The translations under genes were made by a program, and so were the position numbers. 64,000 nt of DNA from Macrococcus hajekii. Lineage in GTDB: Bacteria; Bacillota; Bacilli; Staphylococcales; Staphylococcaceae. The stretch is from the NCBI RefSeq assembly GCF_004359505.1, contig NZ_SCWE01000002.1:186001-250000 (forward strand), given 5' to 3'. The notes under the pieces are model-generated. The model was not told the origin of the DNA, made no database searches, and saw only the letters and a program-made list of their open reading frames with translations. The number at the start of each line of letters is the position of its first letter. The first letter of the stretch is position 1. Below, piece by piece: positions 37,008 through 44,736 of the stretch.

Positions 37008-37332
37008 TGCGTTTATCAAGCTGTTCGTTAACGAAATCAGCGAATACTTGCGCAGTACCGTTACCGATATCCCGAATTCTGATATCTCCCATATCGAACT
37101 GTACAGTTACTGCACTATCTTCAACTTCTACACCTTTAATATCATCATAGCTGATGACACGTTGGTAAGGCTGACCATTCATATCTGTTACCATAAAGAA
37201 ACGCATATCTGTCGGGATATATTCTCCTGTAAATTCTTTTTGGTCACCTACTGCAAATTCAATAATACCGACAACGCTTGGGCCTCTCTTTTCGTTCGGA
37301 CTTAGTTCTGATGCATTAAATAATTCTGTCAT
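37000..37332 (-). CDS. Conserved-looking small cytosolic protein, unknown function
   Basis: I do not recognise a named family. The 110-residue protein is acidic and has no signal or membrane segment. It contains repeated short beta-like stretches (SVVGIIEFAVG, RFFMVTDMNG, VTVQFDMGDIRI) suggesting a small beta-rich fold, with a C-terminal helix ending in KRKK. AAGGAGG is eight bases before the chosen ATG. It is convergent with deoD and shares its terminator. Confidence 0.7.
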   Translation of the reverse strand: MTELFNASELSPNEKRGPSVVGIIEFAVGDQKEFTGEYIPTDMRFFMVTDMNGQPYQRVISYDDIKGVEVEDSAVTVQFDMGDIRIRDIGNGTAQVFADFVNEQLDKRKK

Positions 37333-37479
37333 CTTCATTACCTCCTTAATAGTCATTATTCTATACCCATTATTAAAGTTTACAAGTCATAATATGAATA
37401 ATTGGAAACTTACATAATATTAGCATTCAAATGACTGTTTCGTTAGACTGGGGGTATATATATCAATGAGAGGTGACTT

Positions 37480-38094
37480 ATGCAGCAATGGATTATGGAC
37501 GTCATGGAGCAGTTCGGCTACATCGGCGTATTTCTGTTAATTTTACTTGAAAATATCTTTCCCCCTATCCCTTCCGAAGTTATATTGACGTTCGGTGGCT
37601 TTATGGTTACAAAATCGAATAGTTTGAATTTCGCTGGCATGCTGATTGCTTCGACACTCGGTGCAGTAATAGGCGCATTATTACTCTATTATTTAGGTCA
37701 TTTACTAGGAATGAAACGTCTGGAATCTATCGTAGAACGTTATGGCAAGTTTCTCCGTCTCTCTAAAGATGATTTGCATAAAGCGGATGCATGGTTTAAT
37801 AGATACGGAGGTATCGCAGTTTTTCTATGTCGTTTTGTACCCCTTATCAGAAGTTTAATTTCTATCCCAGCCGGTCTAAATAGAATGAATCTTGTGACCT
37901 TTACGCTCTATACGACAGTAGGTACCATCATATGGAATGCCGTTCTGATCTATCTGGGTTATACACTCGGAGAAAACTGGGAAAAAGTTCTGCATACATT
38001 TGATACGTATTCAACTTTCTTTTATATATTGATGGGAATAGGTATTATCGCTTTCATCATCTATCTCTATAAGAGAAAACCTAAGGAGGATTAA
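37480..38094 (+). CDS. DedA family membrane protein
   Basis: DedA (SNARE-associated/VTT) proteins are membrane proteins linked to lipid flipping and membrane potential; some are undecaprenyl-phosphate or phospholipid translocases. The 204-residue protein has the family blocks LENIFPPIPSEVILTFGG near the N-terminus, GALLLYYLGHLLG and FCRFVPLIRSLISIPAGLNRM near residue 115. AGAGGTG precedes the ATG. Only two bases separate its stop from the next gene, so it is co-expressed with an SQR-like oxidoreductase. Confidence 0.88.
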   Translation: MQQWIMDVMEQFGYIGVFLLILLENIFPPIPSEVILTFGGFMVTKSNSLNFAGMLIASTLGAVIGALLLYYLGHLLGMKRLESIVERYGKFLRLSKDDLHKADAWFNRYGGIAVFLCRFVPLIRSLISIPAGLNRMNLVTFTLYTTVGTIIWNAVLIYLGYTLGENWEKVLHTFDTYSTFFYILMGIGIIAFIIYLYKRKPKED

Positions 38095-38096
38095 TA

Positions 38097-39278
38097 ATGA
38101 ATAAACAATTTAAAGTTATTATTTTAGGTGGCGGTTCTGGTGGTATCTCCACTGCCAGCCGACTTGTTAAAGCGGGTATTAAAAATATCGCTATTATAGA
38201 ACATTCAGATTATCATGCCTACCAACCCGCCTGGCCCCTTGCAGGAAGTGGCGCTGAAAAGAAAGAAGACAGTCGTAAAAAAATGAAGAAAATCATCCCT
38301 TCAGGCGTGAAATGGATCAAGCAAAAAGTGACAGGTATCCAGGCACCGGAAAGAATCATTCGTCTTGATAACGGTGAACAGGTTAATTACGAATACTTAG
38401 TAGTAGCGCTCGGCTTACAACTGGATTTTAATAAAATTGATGGCTTAACAGACACTTTAGGTAAACATGAAGTATGTACGAACTATCTATATGACTACGT
38501 CGATTATACTTATCAAACATTAAAAAAAGTAAAGTCTGGCAATGTTATTGTGACGAAGCCTTCAACGCCTATTAAAGGCGGAGTTGCGCCTGAAAATTCA
38601 CTTTTTACATTCGATGAGTTTTTTAAAAAAAATAAAAAGAATCGACCTACTCTTTATTTAAAAACTGCAAAAGATTTGCTATTCCCTGTCGAAAAGTATC
38701 GTAAGCAAATTTCAAAGCTGATTAATAAAAAAGGTATTCAATATGATTTATCGCACGACTTAATCGCAGTCGATGGACCTCATAAAAAGGCCACATTTAA
38801 AAATCTCATAACTGGTGACACGTACGATATGTCATTTGATATGCTTCTTGTGACACCGCCAATGAGCGCCCCAGATGTTATTAAGCAGTCATCATTGAGT
38901 GACGCTGATGGCTGGCTGGATATTAATAAACATACCCTTCAGCATATCAGACATCAGAATATCTTTGGGATAGGTGATTGTACTAATCTACCAACCGTTA
39001 AAATGGGTGCTGCTGTGCGTAAACAAGTACCCGTACTTGCGGATAATCTTGTGGCACAGATAAAAGGTAAATCATTGACTGCCTGCTATGATGGCATGAC
39101 CGCTTGTCCAATCGCTACTGAGTATGGTCAGGCAATCATGGCGGAATTTGGTTACGATATGAAACCAAAGGAATCACTTCCTATCGATCAATCTAAAACT
39201 AATCCTATCCTTTATTATCTTAAAAAGAGAGCTATTCCTTTTATGTACTGGCATGGAATGCTAAAAGGTCATAGTTAA
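38097..39278 (+). CDS. Sulfide:quinone oxidoreductase-like FAD enzyme
   Basis: SQR oxidises hydrogen sulfide (to persulfide) at the membrane and reduces quinone. The 393-residue protein starts with the FAD motif ILGGGSGGISTASRL, has VALGLQLDFNK near residue 105 and a late FAD block FGIGDCTNLPTVKMGAAVRKQ. Cysteines in KHEVCTNY, GDCTN, LTACYDG and MTACPIA include the candidates for the redox pair. The C-terminal amphipathic region ends with FMYWHGMLKG, typical of membrane-bound SQR. It is translationally close-coupled to the DedA gene; no CstR or rhodanese is adjacent. Confidence 0.8.
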   Translation: MNKQFKVIILGGGSGGISTASRLVKAGIKNIAIIEHSDYHAYQPAWPLAGSGAEKKEDSRKKMKKIIPSGVKWIKQKVTGIQAPERIIRLDNGEQVNYEYLVVALGLQLDFNKIDGLTDTLGKHEVCTNYLYDYVDYTYQTLKKVKSGNVIVTKPSTPIKGGVAPENSLFTFDEFFKKNKKNRPTLYLKTAKDLLFPVEKYRKQISKLINKKGIQYDLSHDLIAVDGPHKKATFKNLITGDTYDMSFDMLLVTPPMSAPDVIKQSSLSDADGWLDINKHTLQHIRHQNIFGIGDCTNLPTVKMGAAVRKQVPVLADNLVAQIKGKSLTACYDGMTACPIATEYGQAIMAEFGYDMKPKESLPIDQSKTNPILYYLKKRAIPFMYWHGMLKGHS

Positions 39279-39291
39279 ATATTCTATTTTG

Positions 39292-39322
39292 AAACCAGAA
39301 TTCAGCTGAATTCTGGTTTTTT
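39292..39322 (+). terminator. Terminator after the SQR-like gene
   Basis: A perfect palindrome reading AACCAGAATTCAG and its complement is followed by six T. Confidence 0.8.
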
Positions 39323-39451
39323 ACAGTCTTTTATTTCCTTAAATCGTAATTTTAACGATTTATTTTTTAATATTTTATTATTTTTCTATATTCGTATACT
39401 GAAATTCGTTACAATACATTTAATAGATAAAAATTAAAAGGACGTGTACGG

Positions 39452-40537
39452 ATGTTCAGAAAATTTCTTAAACCTATTCATAAAAAGCTATTGAGTCACT
39501 ATGATGACCGTTATAGTGCTCAGACATTCGAGCAGCTGATTACTCAACTTTCTCTCCGTCAGCTGAGTGACAGTGCAATGTATTATCAGCTGGAGTTCAA
39601 CGATAAAACGTCTAAAGAAGAATTAATTCGTTTACTGACTGAACGTTTTCATAAGGAGAATAGTCTCTACTATGAAATGCTTATCCATAATGAAGCTGAG
39701 TTTCATTTACTCCGTGATGCCCTATCTGCTCATCATAATGCATTTAATTTATCCAGTGACGATATGGAACAGATGACTGCTGCTCTTATAGTATTCGACG
39801 TTGATGATCAGCTAATATTGCCAAGTGATACATTTGATGCGCTTATAGCATTACCACTTGATAAAATAGAACAGAAGAAAGAGAAATATGAACAAGATTT
39901 CACTTTCATTACCAGTAACTTAATGCTGTACGGTTTCTTGACACGAGACCATCTGGAATCTCATTATAAGAAGGTTTATCATACATCTTTTGAACCTGAT
40001 AGTATCGACCTTTTTCTTTCTATTTATGATATTGAAAGTCATAATGGCTTTATCGTTGATACACTCCTTGACTCATGGGTGGATGATAAAGGAGATTATC
40101 AGGACTTAAGATCATTGCCTTATTACGAATTCCAAAATCAGCGGGAGGTCTATGATTATGTGGGGCCTGATCACCATCTTCAGACTTTACAGATGAAATC
40201 ACTCAGCAAATTTCTGAAGAAAAAGACTGATTTATCACCAGATGAGTGGGACCAGTTAATTGAAAGTATCCAAGTCTATACAATGGGTGCTCCAGATTAT
40301 GAGAGTGCTAGAGAAGAAATAAGTTCACTTGTCAGAGGTATGTTCTCGCGTGAAGAAAGAAATACATTCAATACGCTTTATCAGGATATGTTCAATCATA
40401 CGAGACAATGGATGCTGGCAGGACATACACCAGTTGAAATCGAAGAGATGATACGCCAGCAAGAAGAGATTAAGCACTCCCTCAAAACTAATAAAATCGT
40501 GACCCTAAATGATATTAAAGCAGCAAAAAAGGATTAA
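39452..40537 (+). CDS. Protein of unknown function, 361 residues
   Basis: I do not recognise this protein. It is acidic, soluble and mainly helical by composition, with no signal peptide or membrane segment. The N-terminus (MFRKFLKPIHKKLL) is basic, the body is rich in Asp/Glu, and near the C-terminus there is a typical helix QWMLAGHTPVEIEEMIRQQEEI. That GHTPVEIEEM stretch resembles the end of some uncharacterised Firmicutes proteins that carry SEC-C-type domains, but no Cys cluster is present here. AAAAGGACG precedes the ATG. It is monocistronic, with its own terminator. Confidence 0.65.
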   Translation: MFRKFLKPIHKKLLSHYDDRYSAQTFEQLITQLSLRQLSDSAMYYQLEFNDKTSKEELIRLLTERFHKENSLYYEMLIHNEAEFHLLRDALSAHHNAFNLSSDDMEQMTAALIVFDVDDQLILPSDTFDALIALPLDKIEQKKEKYEQDFTFITSNLMLYGFLTRDHLESHYKKVYHTSFEPDSIDLFLSIYDIESHNGFIVDTLLDSWVDDKGDYQDLRSLPYYEFQNQREVYDYVGPDHHLQTLQMKSLSKFLKKKTDLSPDEWDQLIESIQVYTMGAPDYESAREEISSLVRGMFSREERNTFNTLYQDMFNHTRQWMLAGHTPVEIEEMIRQQEEIKHSLKTNKIVTLNDIKAAKKD

Positions 40538-40559
40538 TCATCATGACTAATCCTTTTTT
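40525..40559. terminator. Terminator between the unknown gene and catalase
   Basis: AAAAAAGGATTA and TAATCCTTTTTT arms flank an 11-base loop between convergent genes. Confidence 0.75.
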
Positions 40560-40566
40560 ATCTATA

Positions 40567-42567
40567 TTAAAGTTTTCTTGCCCAGTGGCGTTGTTCCACA
40601 AGGTTGTTTAAGTAGTCTTTTAAATCACTGCCTACTAATACGATACCAGGTTCACCTTCTTTAACGGCTGTTTGAGCAAGTACCGATTGTACTTTTTGAG
40701 TGTAACCAATTGTTTTATAATGACGATTTGCTGCTTCAATAGAATCTTTCACTGGCGGCATCAATGGTTCAGCAACATCTGCTACGAGAATACCATCAAA
40801 TGACGTTGAGTGAACAGTATCAAAGGTTTCAGTCACTTTAAGGTCACCGAGTTTCATCGCACGGTCTGCAATGAGTTTGTAGTTTACTTTATTCGTTGCA
40901 AGTTCTTTTAAATAACTCTTGATTTGTTTAGCATCAGAATCAGCAGTAACGAACACAGCTACTGAAAGTGTATCTAATTTTTTAATTGTATCTAAAGTAC
41001 TTAATGCTTTAGAGACCTTAGTTTCTTTAGATTCTTCATCAGCTGTCGGCACTTCAGCACCTACACGCAAAGCAACTTCTTCTGCTAATTTTTTATCTAC
41101 TTTATTTAAATTATTAACAGCGTTTTGTTTAACAAAGTCAAGTTTACATTTACCGATTTCGAAGCTGAACGCGTCAGTCAAATGTTGACGTTCTGGTTGT
41201 GATAAGCTATTTAAGAACATCTTAGCCTGTGAATAGTGGTCTAAGAAGCTGTCACTTCTTGCACGTACTTTATGTGCTTCAATTCTTTCATGATAGGGTT
41301 CGAATCCGCCTTCTCCAGCTGGAGTTGTATGCGGTTCGTTATTGTTGATGCCATTATTATGATAGCTTGTCATGCCCTTATGAATCTGATGTTGATGTAA
41401 ACCATCACGTTGATTATTAGCAAATGGACAGATTGGTGCATTAATTGGAATCTGATGGAAGTTCGGTCCACCTAAACGTAATAACTGTGTATCTGTATAT
41501 GAGAAAAGACGACCTTGTAATAATGGATCATTACTGAAATCGATACCTGGAACTACATGAGCCGGACTGAACATCACTTGTTCCGTTTCAGCAAATACAT
41601 TATCAACGTTGCGATTTAAAGTCATCTTACCGATGATTTGCACAGGAACATCTTCTTCCGGCCAAACTTTGGTCGGATCCAGAATATCAAAATCAAACTT
41701 GAACTCATCTTCTTCTTTAATTAACTGGATACCCAGTTCCCATTCAGGAAAGTCTCCTTTATCGATTGCTTCATATAAATCTTCACGGTTGAAGTCGATA
41801 TTTTTCCCAGCAATAATCTGTGCTTCATCCCATACAAGTGAATGTGTGCCAAGGAGTGGCTTCCAATGGAACTTGACGAAATGTGATTGTCCTTGTTTAT
41901 TGATCAAGCGGAACGTATTAACTCCGAATCCTTCCATTGTACGGAAACTTTTCGGAATACCGCGATCACTCATCGTCCACATTGTCATATGCGTCGATTC
42001 TGGATTTTGTGCAAAGAAGTCCCAATAAGTATCATGAGCTGTGCCCGCCTGCGGAATTTCATTATGGGGTTCTGGTTTAATAGCATGTACTAAATCAGGG
42101 AATTTAATTGCATCCTGAATGAAGAAGACGGGGATATTGTTACCCACTAAATCATAGTTACCTTCTTCAGTATAGAACTTCGTTGCAAAACCTCGTCCAT
42201 CACGCACTGTTTCAGGTGATCCTTTAGAACCTTGAACAGTTGAAAAGCGAACAAAGACAGGTGTCTTTTTAGACGTATCATTTAAGAATTTAGCTTTTGT
42301 GTACTTCTCTTGAGATTCATATAATTCAAATTCACCATGAGCACCATATCCACGTGCATGGACAATCCTTTCTGGTATACGTTCATGGTCAAAGTGAGTC
42401 ATTTTTTCTCTGAAATGAAAGTCTTCCAGTAAAGTGGGTCCACGTTCTCCAGCCTTTACTGAGAATTCATCTTCAGCCATTTTTAAACCTTGATTCGTTG
42501 TTAATGCTGCTGGTTGAGTAGTGTCGACTGTATGTGCCTTTAACTGTTTATCTTTTTCATTAGACAT
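40567..42567 (-). CDS. katE: Large-subunit (clade 2) catalase, KatE-like
   Basis: This haem enzyme dismutates hydrogen peroxide. At 666 residues it exceeds the roughly 500-residue small catalase of staphylococci because of a C-terminal flavodoxin/DJ-1-like domain (about residues 510-666, [29 protein letters not shown]). Active-site landmarks are [10 protein letters not shown] (His), [14 protein letters not shown] (Asn) and the haem-ligand Tyr in [14 protein letters not shown]. The internal ATG nine bases after GGGGG is preferred; the long N-terminal extension is not catalase-like. A strong SigB promoter lies upstream. Naming it katE rather than katA is by architecture. Confidence 0.9.
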   Translation of the reverse strand: MSNEKDKQLKAHTVDTTQPAALTTNQGLKMAEDEFSVKAGERGPTLLEDFHFREKMTHFDHERIPERIVHARGYGAHGEFELYESQEKYTKAKFLNDTSKKTPVFVRFSTVQGSKGSPETVRDGRGFATKFYTEEGNYDLVGNNIPVFFIQDAIKFPDLVHAIKPEPHNEIPQAGTAHDTYWDFFAQNPESTHMTMWTMSDRGIPKSFRTMEGFGVNTFRLINKQGQSHFVKFHWKPLLGTHSLVWDEAQIIAGKNIDFNREDLYEAIDKGDFPEWELGIQLIKEEDEFKFDFDILDPTKVWPEEDVPVQIIGKMTLNRNVDNVFAETEQVMFSPAHVVPGIDFSNDPLLQGRLFSYTDTQLLRLGGPNFHQIPINAPICPFANNQRDGLHQHQIHKGMTSYHNNGINNNEPHTTPAGEGGFEPYHERIEAHKVRARSDSFLDHYSQAKMFLNSLSQPERQHLTDAFSFEIGKCKLDFVKQNAVNNLNKVDKKLAEEVALRVGAEVPTADEESKETKVSKALSTLDTIKKLDTLSVAVFVTADSDAKQIKSYLKELATNKVNYKLIADRAMKLGDLKVTETFDTVHSTSFDGILVADVAEPLMPPVKDSIEAANRHYKTIGYTQKVQSVLAQTAVKEGEPGIVLVGSDLKDYLNNLVEQRHWARKL

Positions 42568-42615
42568 TTTCATTTTCCCCCTCAATCGCTTGAATAACTT
42601 AAATACTTCTATTAC

Positions 42616-42640
42616 ATACCCGATTGTAAGACACAAAAAC
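42616..42640 (-). promoter_or_regulatory. SigB promoter of the large catalase gene
   Basis: On the minus strand GTTTTT and GGGTAT are separated by 13 bases, a close match to the general-stress sigma-B consensus (GTTTAA, 12-15 bases, GGGTAT). It lies about 50 bases before the start codon. KatE-type catalases of Bacillus are SigB-controlled, which supports the assignment. Confidence 0.7.
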
Positions 42641-42695
42641 ATTTAATGTGCATATAAATAGTTAAAACTTCCTTATTTTTTCTGTTACTTTTTTA

Positions 42696-42704
42696 TGTTA
42701 TAAT
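42696..42704 (+). promoter_or_regulatory. Extended -10 promoter of the manganese riboswitch/terC
   Basis: TGTTATAAT is an extended -10 element (TGN before TATAAT) about 25 bases upstream of the conserved riboswitch core. Confidence 0.55.
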
Positions 42705-42730
42705 ATAAAAAACAATACTTTAGACTTAAG

Positions 42731-42858
42731 TCAAAGGGGAGTAACTCGGGATGTAGAGTCCTAGTATAATTTCGTCAATACGAAGGGTAACCTTCTGGGA
42801 TTATAGAACATTTGTTCAGTGAGACCTTTGCCAATGCTACTTGGCAAAGGGTTTTTTA
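42731..42858 (+). ncRNA. yybP-ykoY manganese riboswitch with expression-platform terminator
   Basis: The leader of terC shows the yybP-ykoY pattern: a conserved AAAGGGGAGTAACTCG start, an internal GTCAATACGAAGGGTAACCTTCTGG helix and a TGAGACCTTTGCC end running into a terminator. This class senses Mn2+ and, on binding, prevents terminator formation so that a manganese exporter is made. The gene directly downstream is a TerC-type membrane protein, a known partner. Confidence 0.88.
42825..42858 (+). terminator. Riboswitch-controlled terminator before terC
   Basis: Two 10-base arms (CCTTTGCCAA and complement) pair around six bases and are followed by TTTTTT. The 5' arm is shared with the conserved riboswitch 3' strand, as expected for the switching terminator. 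Confidence 0.85.
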
Positions 42859-42885
42859 TTGTTAAAAATATAAAGGAGGTTCCTT

Positions 42886-43665
42886 ATGGATCCAAGTATT
42901 ATGATGTCCTACCTCTGGGTTTTACTTGTCTTAATTGTCCTTGAAGGTTTGCTTGCCGCTGATAATGCTATTGTTATGGCCGTTATGGTCAAGCACTTAG
43001 AGCCTGAACAACGTAAAAAAGCTTTATTTTATGGGTTAATCGGTGCTTTTCTTTTCCGAATGGTCTCGCTATTCATGATTGCAATCCTCGCACAATACTG
43101 GCAAATTCAAGCACTTGGTGCAGCATATTTGATTTTTATGTCTATTAAGAATTTAACCGACTATTTCAAACATAAAAACGATGCGGAAGATGCTGTGCCT
43201 GATGCTGCTGAAGAAAAAGCATCTGAAACAAAAGGAAGCGGCTTCTGGATGACTGTGTTGAAAGTTGAACTTGCAGACATCGCATTCGCTATCGATTCAA
43301 TGTTGGCAGCTATTGCTATAGCTGTGACCCTGCCTCACTATGGTCCTGATTTTATGGGAATGAATGCCGGACAGTTTGCGGTTATGTTTACGGGCGGCAT
43401 GATTGGTGTTATTCTGATGCGTTTTGCAGCTAATTATTTTGTAGCTATCCTTGCTAAGTATCCTTCACTTGAAGCAGCAGCATTCGCTATTGTGGGCTGG
43501 GTAGGTATCAAACTCGTTGTTCTCGTCCTAGCGCATGAAAAGATTCATATTCTACCGCACGACTTTCCACATTCTTGGCAATGGCAATTGATTTTCTGGA
43601 CAGTGTTAGTAGGAATTGCTTTAACTGGCTTTATATTAGGTAAACGCAGTCAGAAAAATGCTTAA
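42886..43665 (+). CDS. TerC/YkoY-type manganese exporter
   Basis: TerC-family proteins of the YkoY group export Mn2+ and metallate exported proteins. The 259-residue protein has about seven helices and two acidic membrane motifs: LEGLLAADNAIVMAVMV (residues 20-36) and VELADIAFAIDSMLAAIA (near 128), in which the Asp/Asn residues bind the metal. A hydrophilic loop (residues 97-119) lies between the halves. AAAGGAGG precedes the ATG. Expression is set by the manganese riboswitch immediately upstream. Confidence 0.9.
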   Translation: MDPSIMMSYLWVLLVLIVLEGLLAADNAIVMAVMVKHLEPEQRKKALFYGLIGAFLFRMVSLFMIAILAQYWQIQALGAAYLIFMSIKNLTDYFKHKNDAEDAVPDAAEEKASETKGSGFWMTVLKVELADIAFAIDSMLAAIAIAVTLPHYGPDFMGMNAGQFAVMFTGGMIGVILMRFAANYFVAILAKYPSLEAAAFAIVGWVGIKLVVLVLAHEKIHILPHDFPHSWQWQLIFWTVLVGIALTGFILGKRSQKNA

Positions 43666-43676
43666 ATAATATTTTT

Positions 43677-43710
43677 AAAAGTGCTCAAGTAAATTTTGAG
43701 CACTTTTTTT
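43677..43710 (+). terminator. Terminator after terC
   Basis: AAAAGTGCTCAA and its complement pair around six bases, followed by a T run. Confidence 0.85.
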
Positions 43711-43735
43711 ATACATATTACACCCTGACTTACGT

Positions 43736-43763
43736 TATAATAAATTTAAGTTCCAGGAAAGGA
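43736..43763 (+). promoter_or_regulatory. -10 box and ribosome-binding site of the TetR-like gene
   Basis: TATAAT at 43736-43741 predicts a transcript starting near 43748. A strong AGGAAAGGA ribosome-binding site at 43755-43763 sits 8 bases before ATT at 43772. No ATG, GTG or TTG stands at that distance in the coding frame. Confidence 0.5.
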
Positions 43764-43771
43764 CTGTATAT

Positions 43772-44347
43772 ATTATTACTTCAGCTCATTCATTTTCAAA
43801 AACTCGATTATTATTAATTCAGACCTTAAATAATATGCTAAAGGACGCTACGTTAGAAGATATCACGATTATCTCTCTCGTTAAAGAAAGCAAAATAACG
43901 CGCTCAACGTTTTACACCTATTATCACGATAAATATGAATTATTCGAAGATCTTTTCCTCTATATCTGCATCAATGCTGCTGAATTTATACAATTAACAA
44001 ACATACCTGCAGATAACGAACAGTGGCTAGCTCTGCTTAAAACCAACTATACTGACACGTTACAGTTTCTTTATGATCATCAACATGTTTTTCAGCAGAT
44101 TGCTAGTAAAAGCAGATTGTCTGCTATTAGAAAAGGTATTGAACTGTCAAAAGACGAATTTATTTATCGGCTTGAACAATTTAACTATCATCCTGCTATT
44201 AATAAAGAATATGTTGCCAATTTCTTTTTATCCGGCTTATTCATGACTTATGAACTCTGGATATCCAATAATTATGATGTCCCGATTGACGAATTAAGTA
44301 TTCAATTAACCCATTTAACAGTTGCTTATTTCAATCTAACGATTTAA
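43772..44347 (+). CDS. TetR/AcrR-type regulator, probably with a non-canonical ATT start
   Basis: The frame encodes a TetR-type regulator: a helix-turn-helix (DITIISLVKESKITRSTFYTYYHDKYELF) followed by an all-helical ligand domain to residue 191. The first ATG (43835) would cut off helix 1 of the DNA-binding domain. Reading upstream in the same frame restores it (SFSKTRLLLIQTLNNML). A strong AAAGGA at 43758-43763 points to the ATT at 43772, since there is no ATG, GTG or TTG there. It is either an ATT start, an N-terminally damaged gene, or a short product from ATG43835. It converges with a small gene, overlapping by 17 bases. Confidence 0.65.
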   Translation: MITSAHSFSKTRLLLIQTLNNMLKDATLEDITIISLVKESKITRSTFYTYYHDKYELFEDLFLYICINAAEFIQLTNIPADNEQWLALLKTNYTDTLQFLYDHQHVFQQIASKSRLSAIRKGIELSKDEFIYRLEQFNYHPAINKEYVANFFLSGLFMTYELWISNNYDVPIDELSIQLTHLTVAYFNLTI

Positions 44348-44585
44348 GTTGCTGCTTTTTGTGATGCCTGTCTAAAATTACTTTTCCGCTGAAAGTCAGC
44401 CTAACCACATCTTCACATAAAATTAAATTTTCTTGCTGCAATCTCAACATTTCATTGGTGAAATTTTCTACTTCTATGTCTGATAATGCATGAACAGTAA
44501 GTTGGTTGATTTGATTATACGTCAGAGGATTGCGATGATTTTTCTCTATTAGATTTAATAAGTAATAAGCTAATACATTTTCCAT
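44331..44585 (-). CDS. Small protein, possibly winged-helix DNA-binding, unknown function
   Basis: I do not recognise the family. The 84-residue protein has a helix-rich N-terminal half (VLAYYLLNLIEKNHRNPLTY), a likely recognition segment (EVENFTNEMLRLQQENLI) and a two-strand wing-like end (CEDVVRLTFSGKVILDRH). This order resembles a short winged-helix domain, but that is inference. AAGGAG lies eight bases before the chosen ATG. Its 3' end overlaps the convergent TetR-like gene. Confidence 0.55.
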   Translation of the reverse strand: MENVLAYYLLNLIEKNHRNPLTYNQINQLTVHALSDIEVENFTNEMLRLQQENLILCEDVVRLTFSGKVILDRHHKKQQLKSLD

Positions 44586-44736
44586 CCATTTTACTCCTTT
44601 TAAGTTTTTTATATCCATTTAATATCAAATTATGCTAATTTAAATTGTGGCAAATTTAAGTCATCACTTATTTAACTTAACAAAAAATGTATTTTGTATT
44701 ACAATAACATTATAATTAAATTAATGAGGCGTTACA

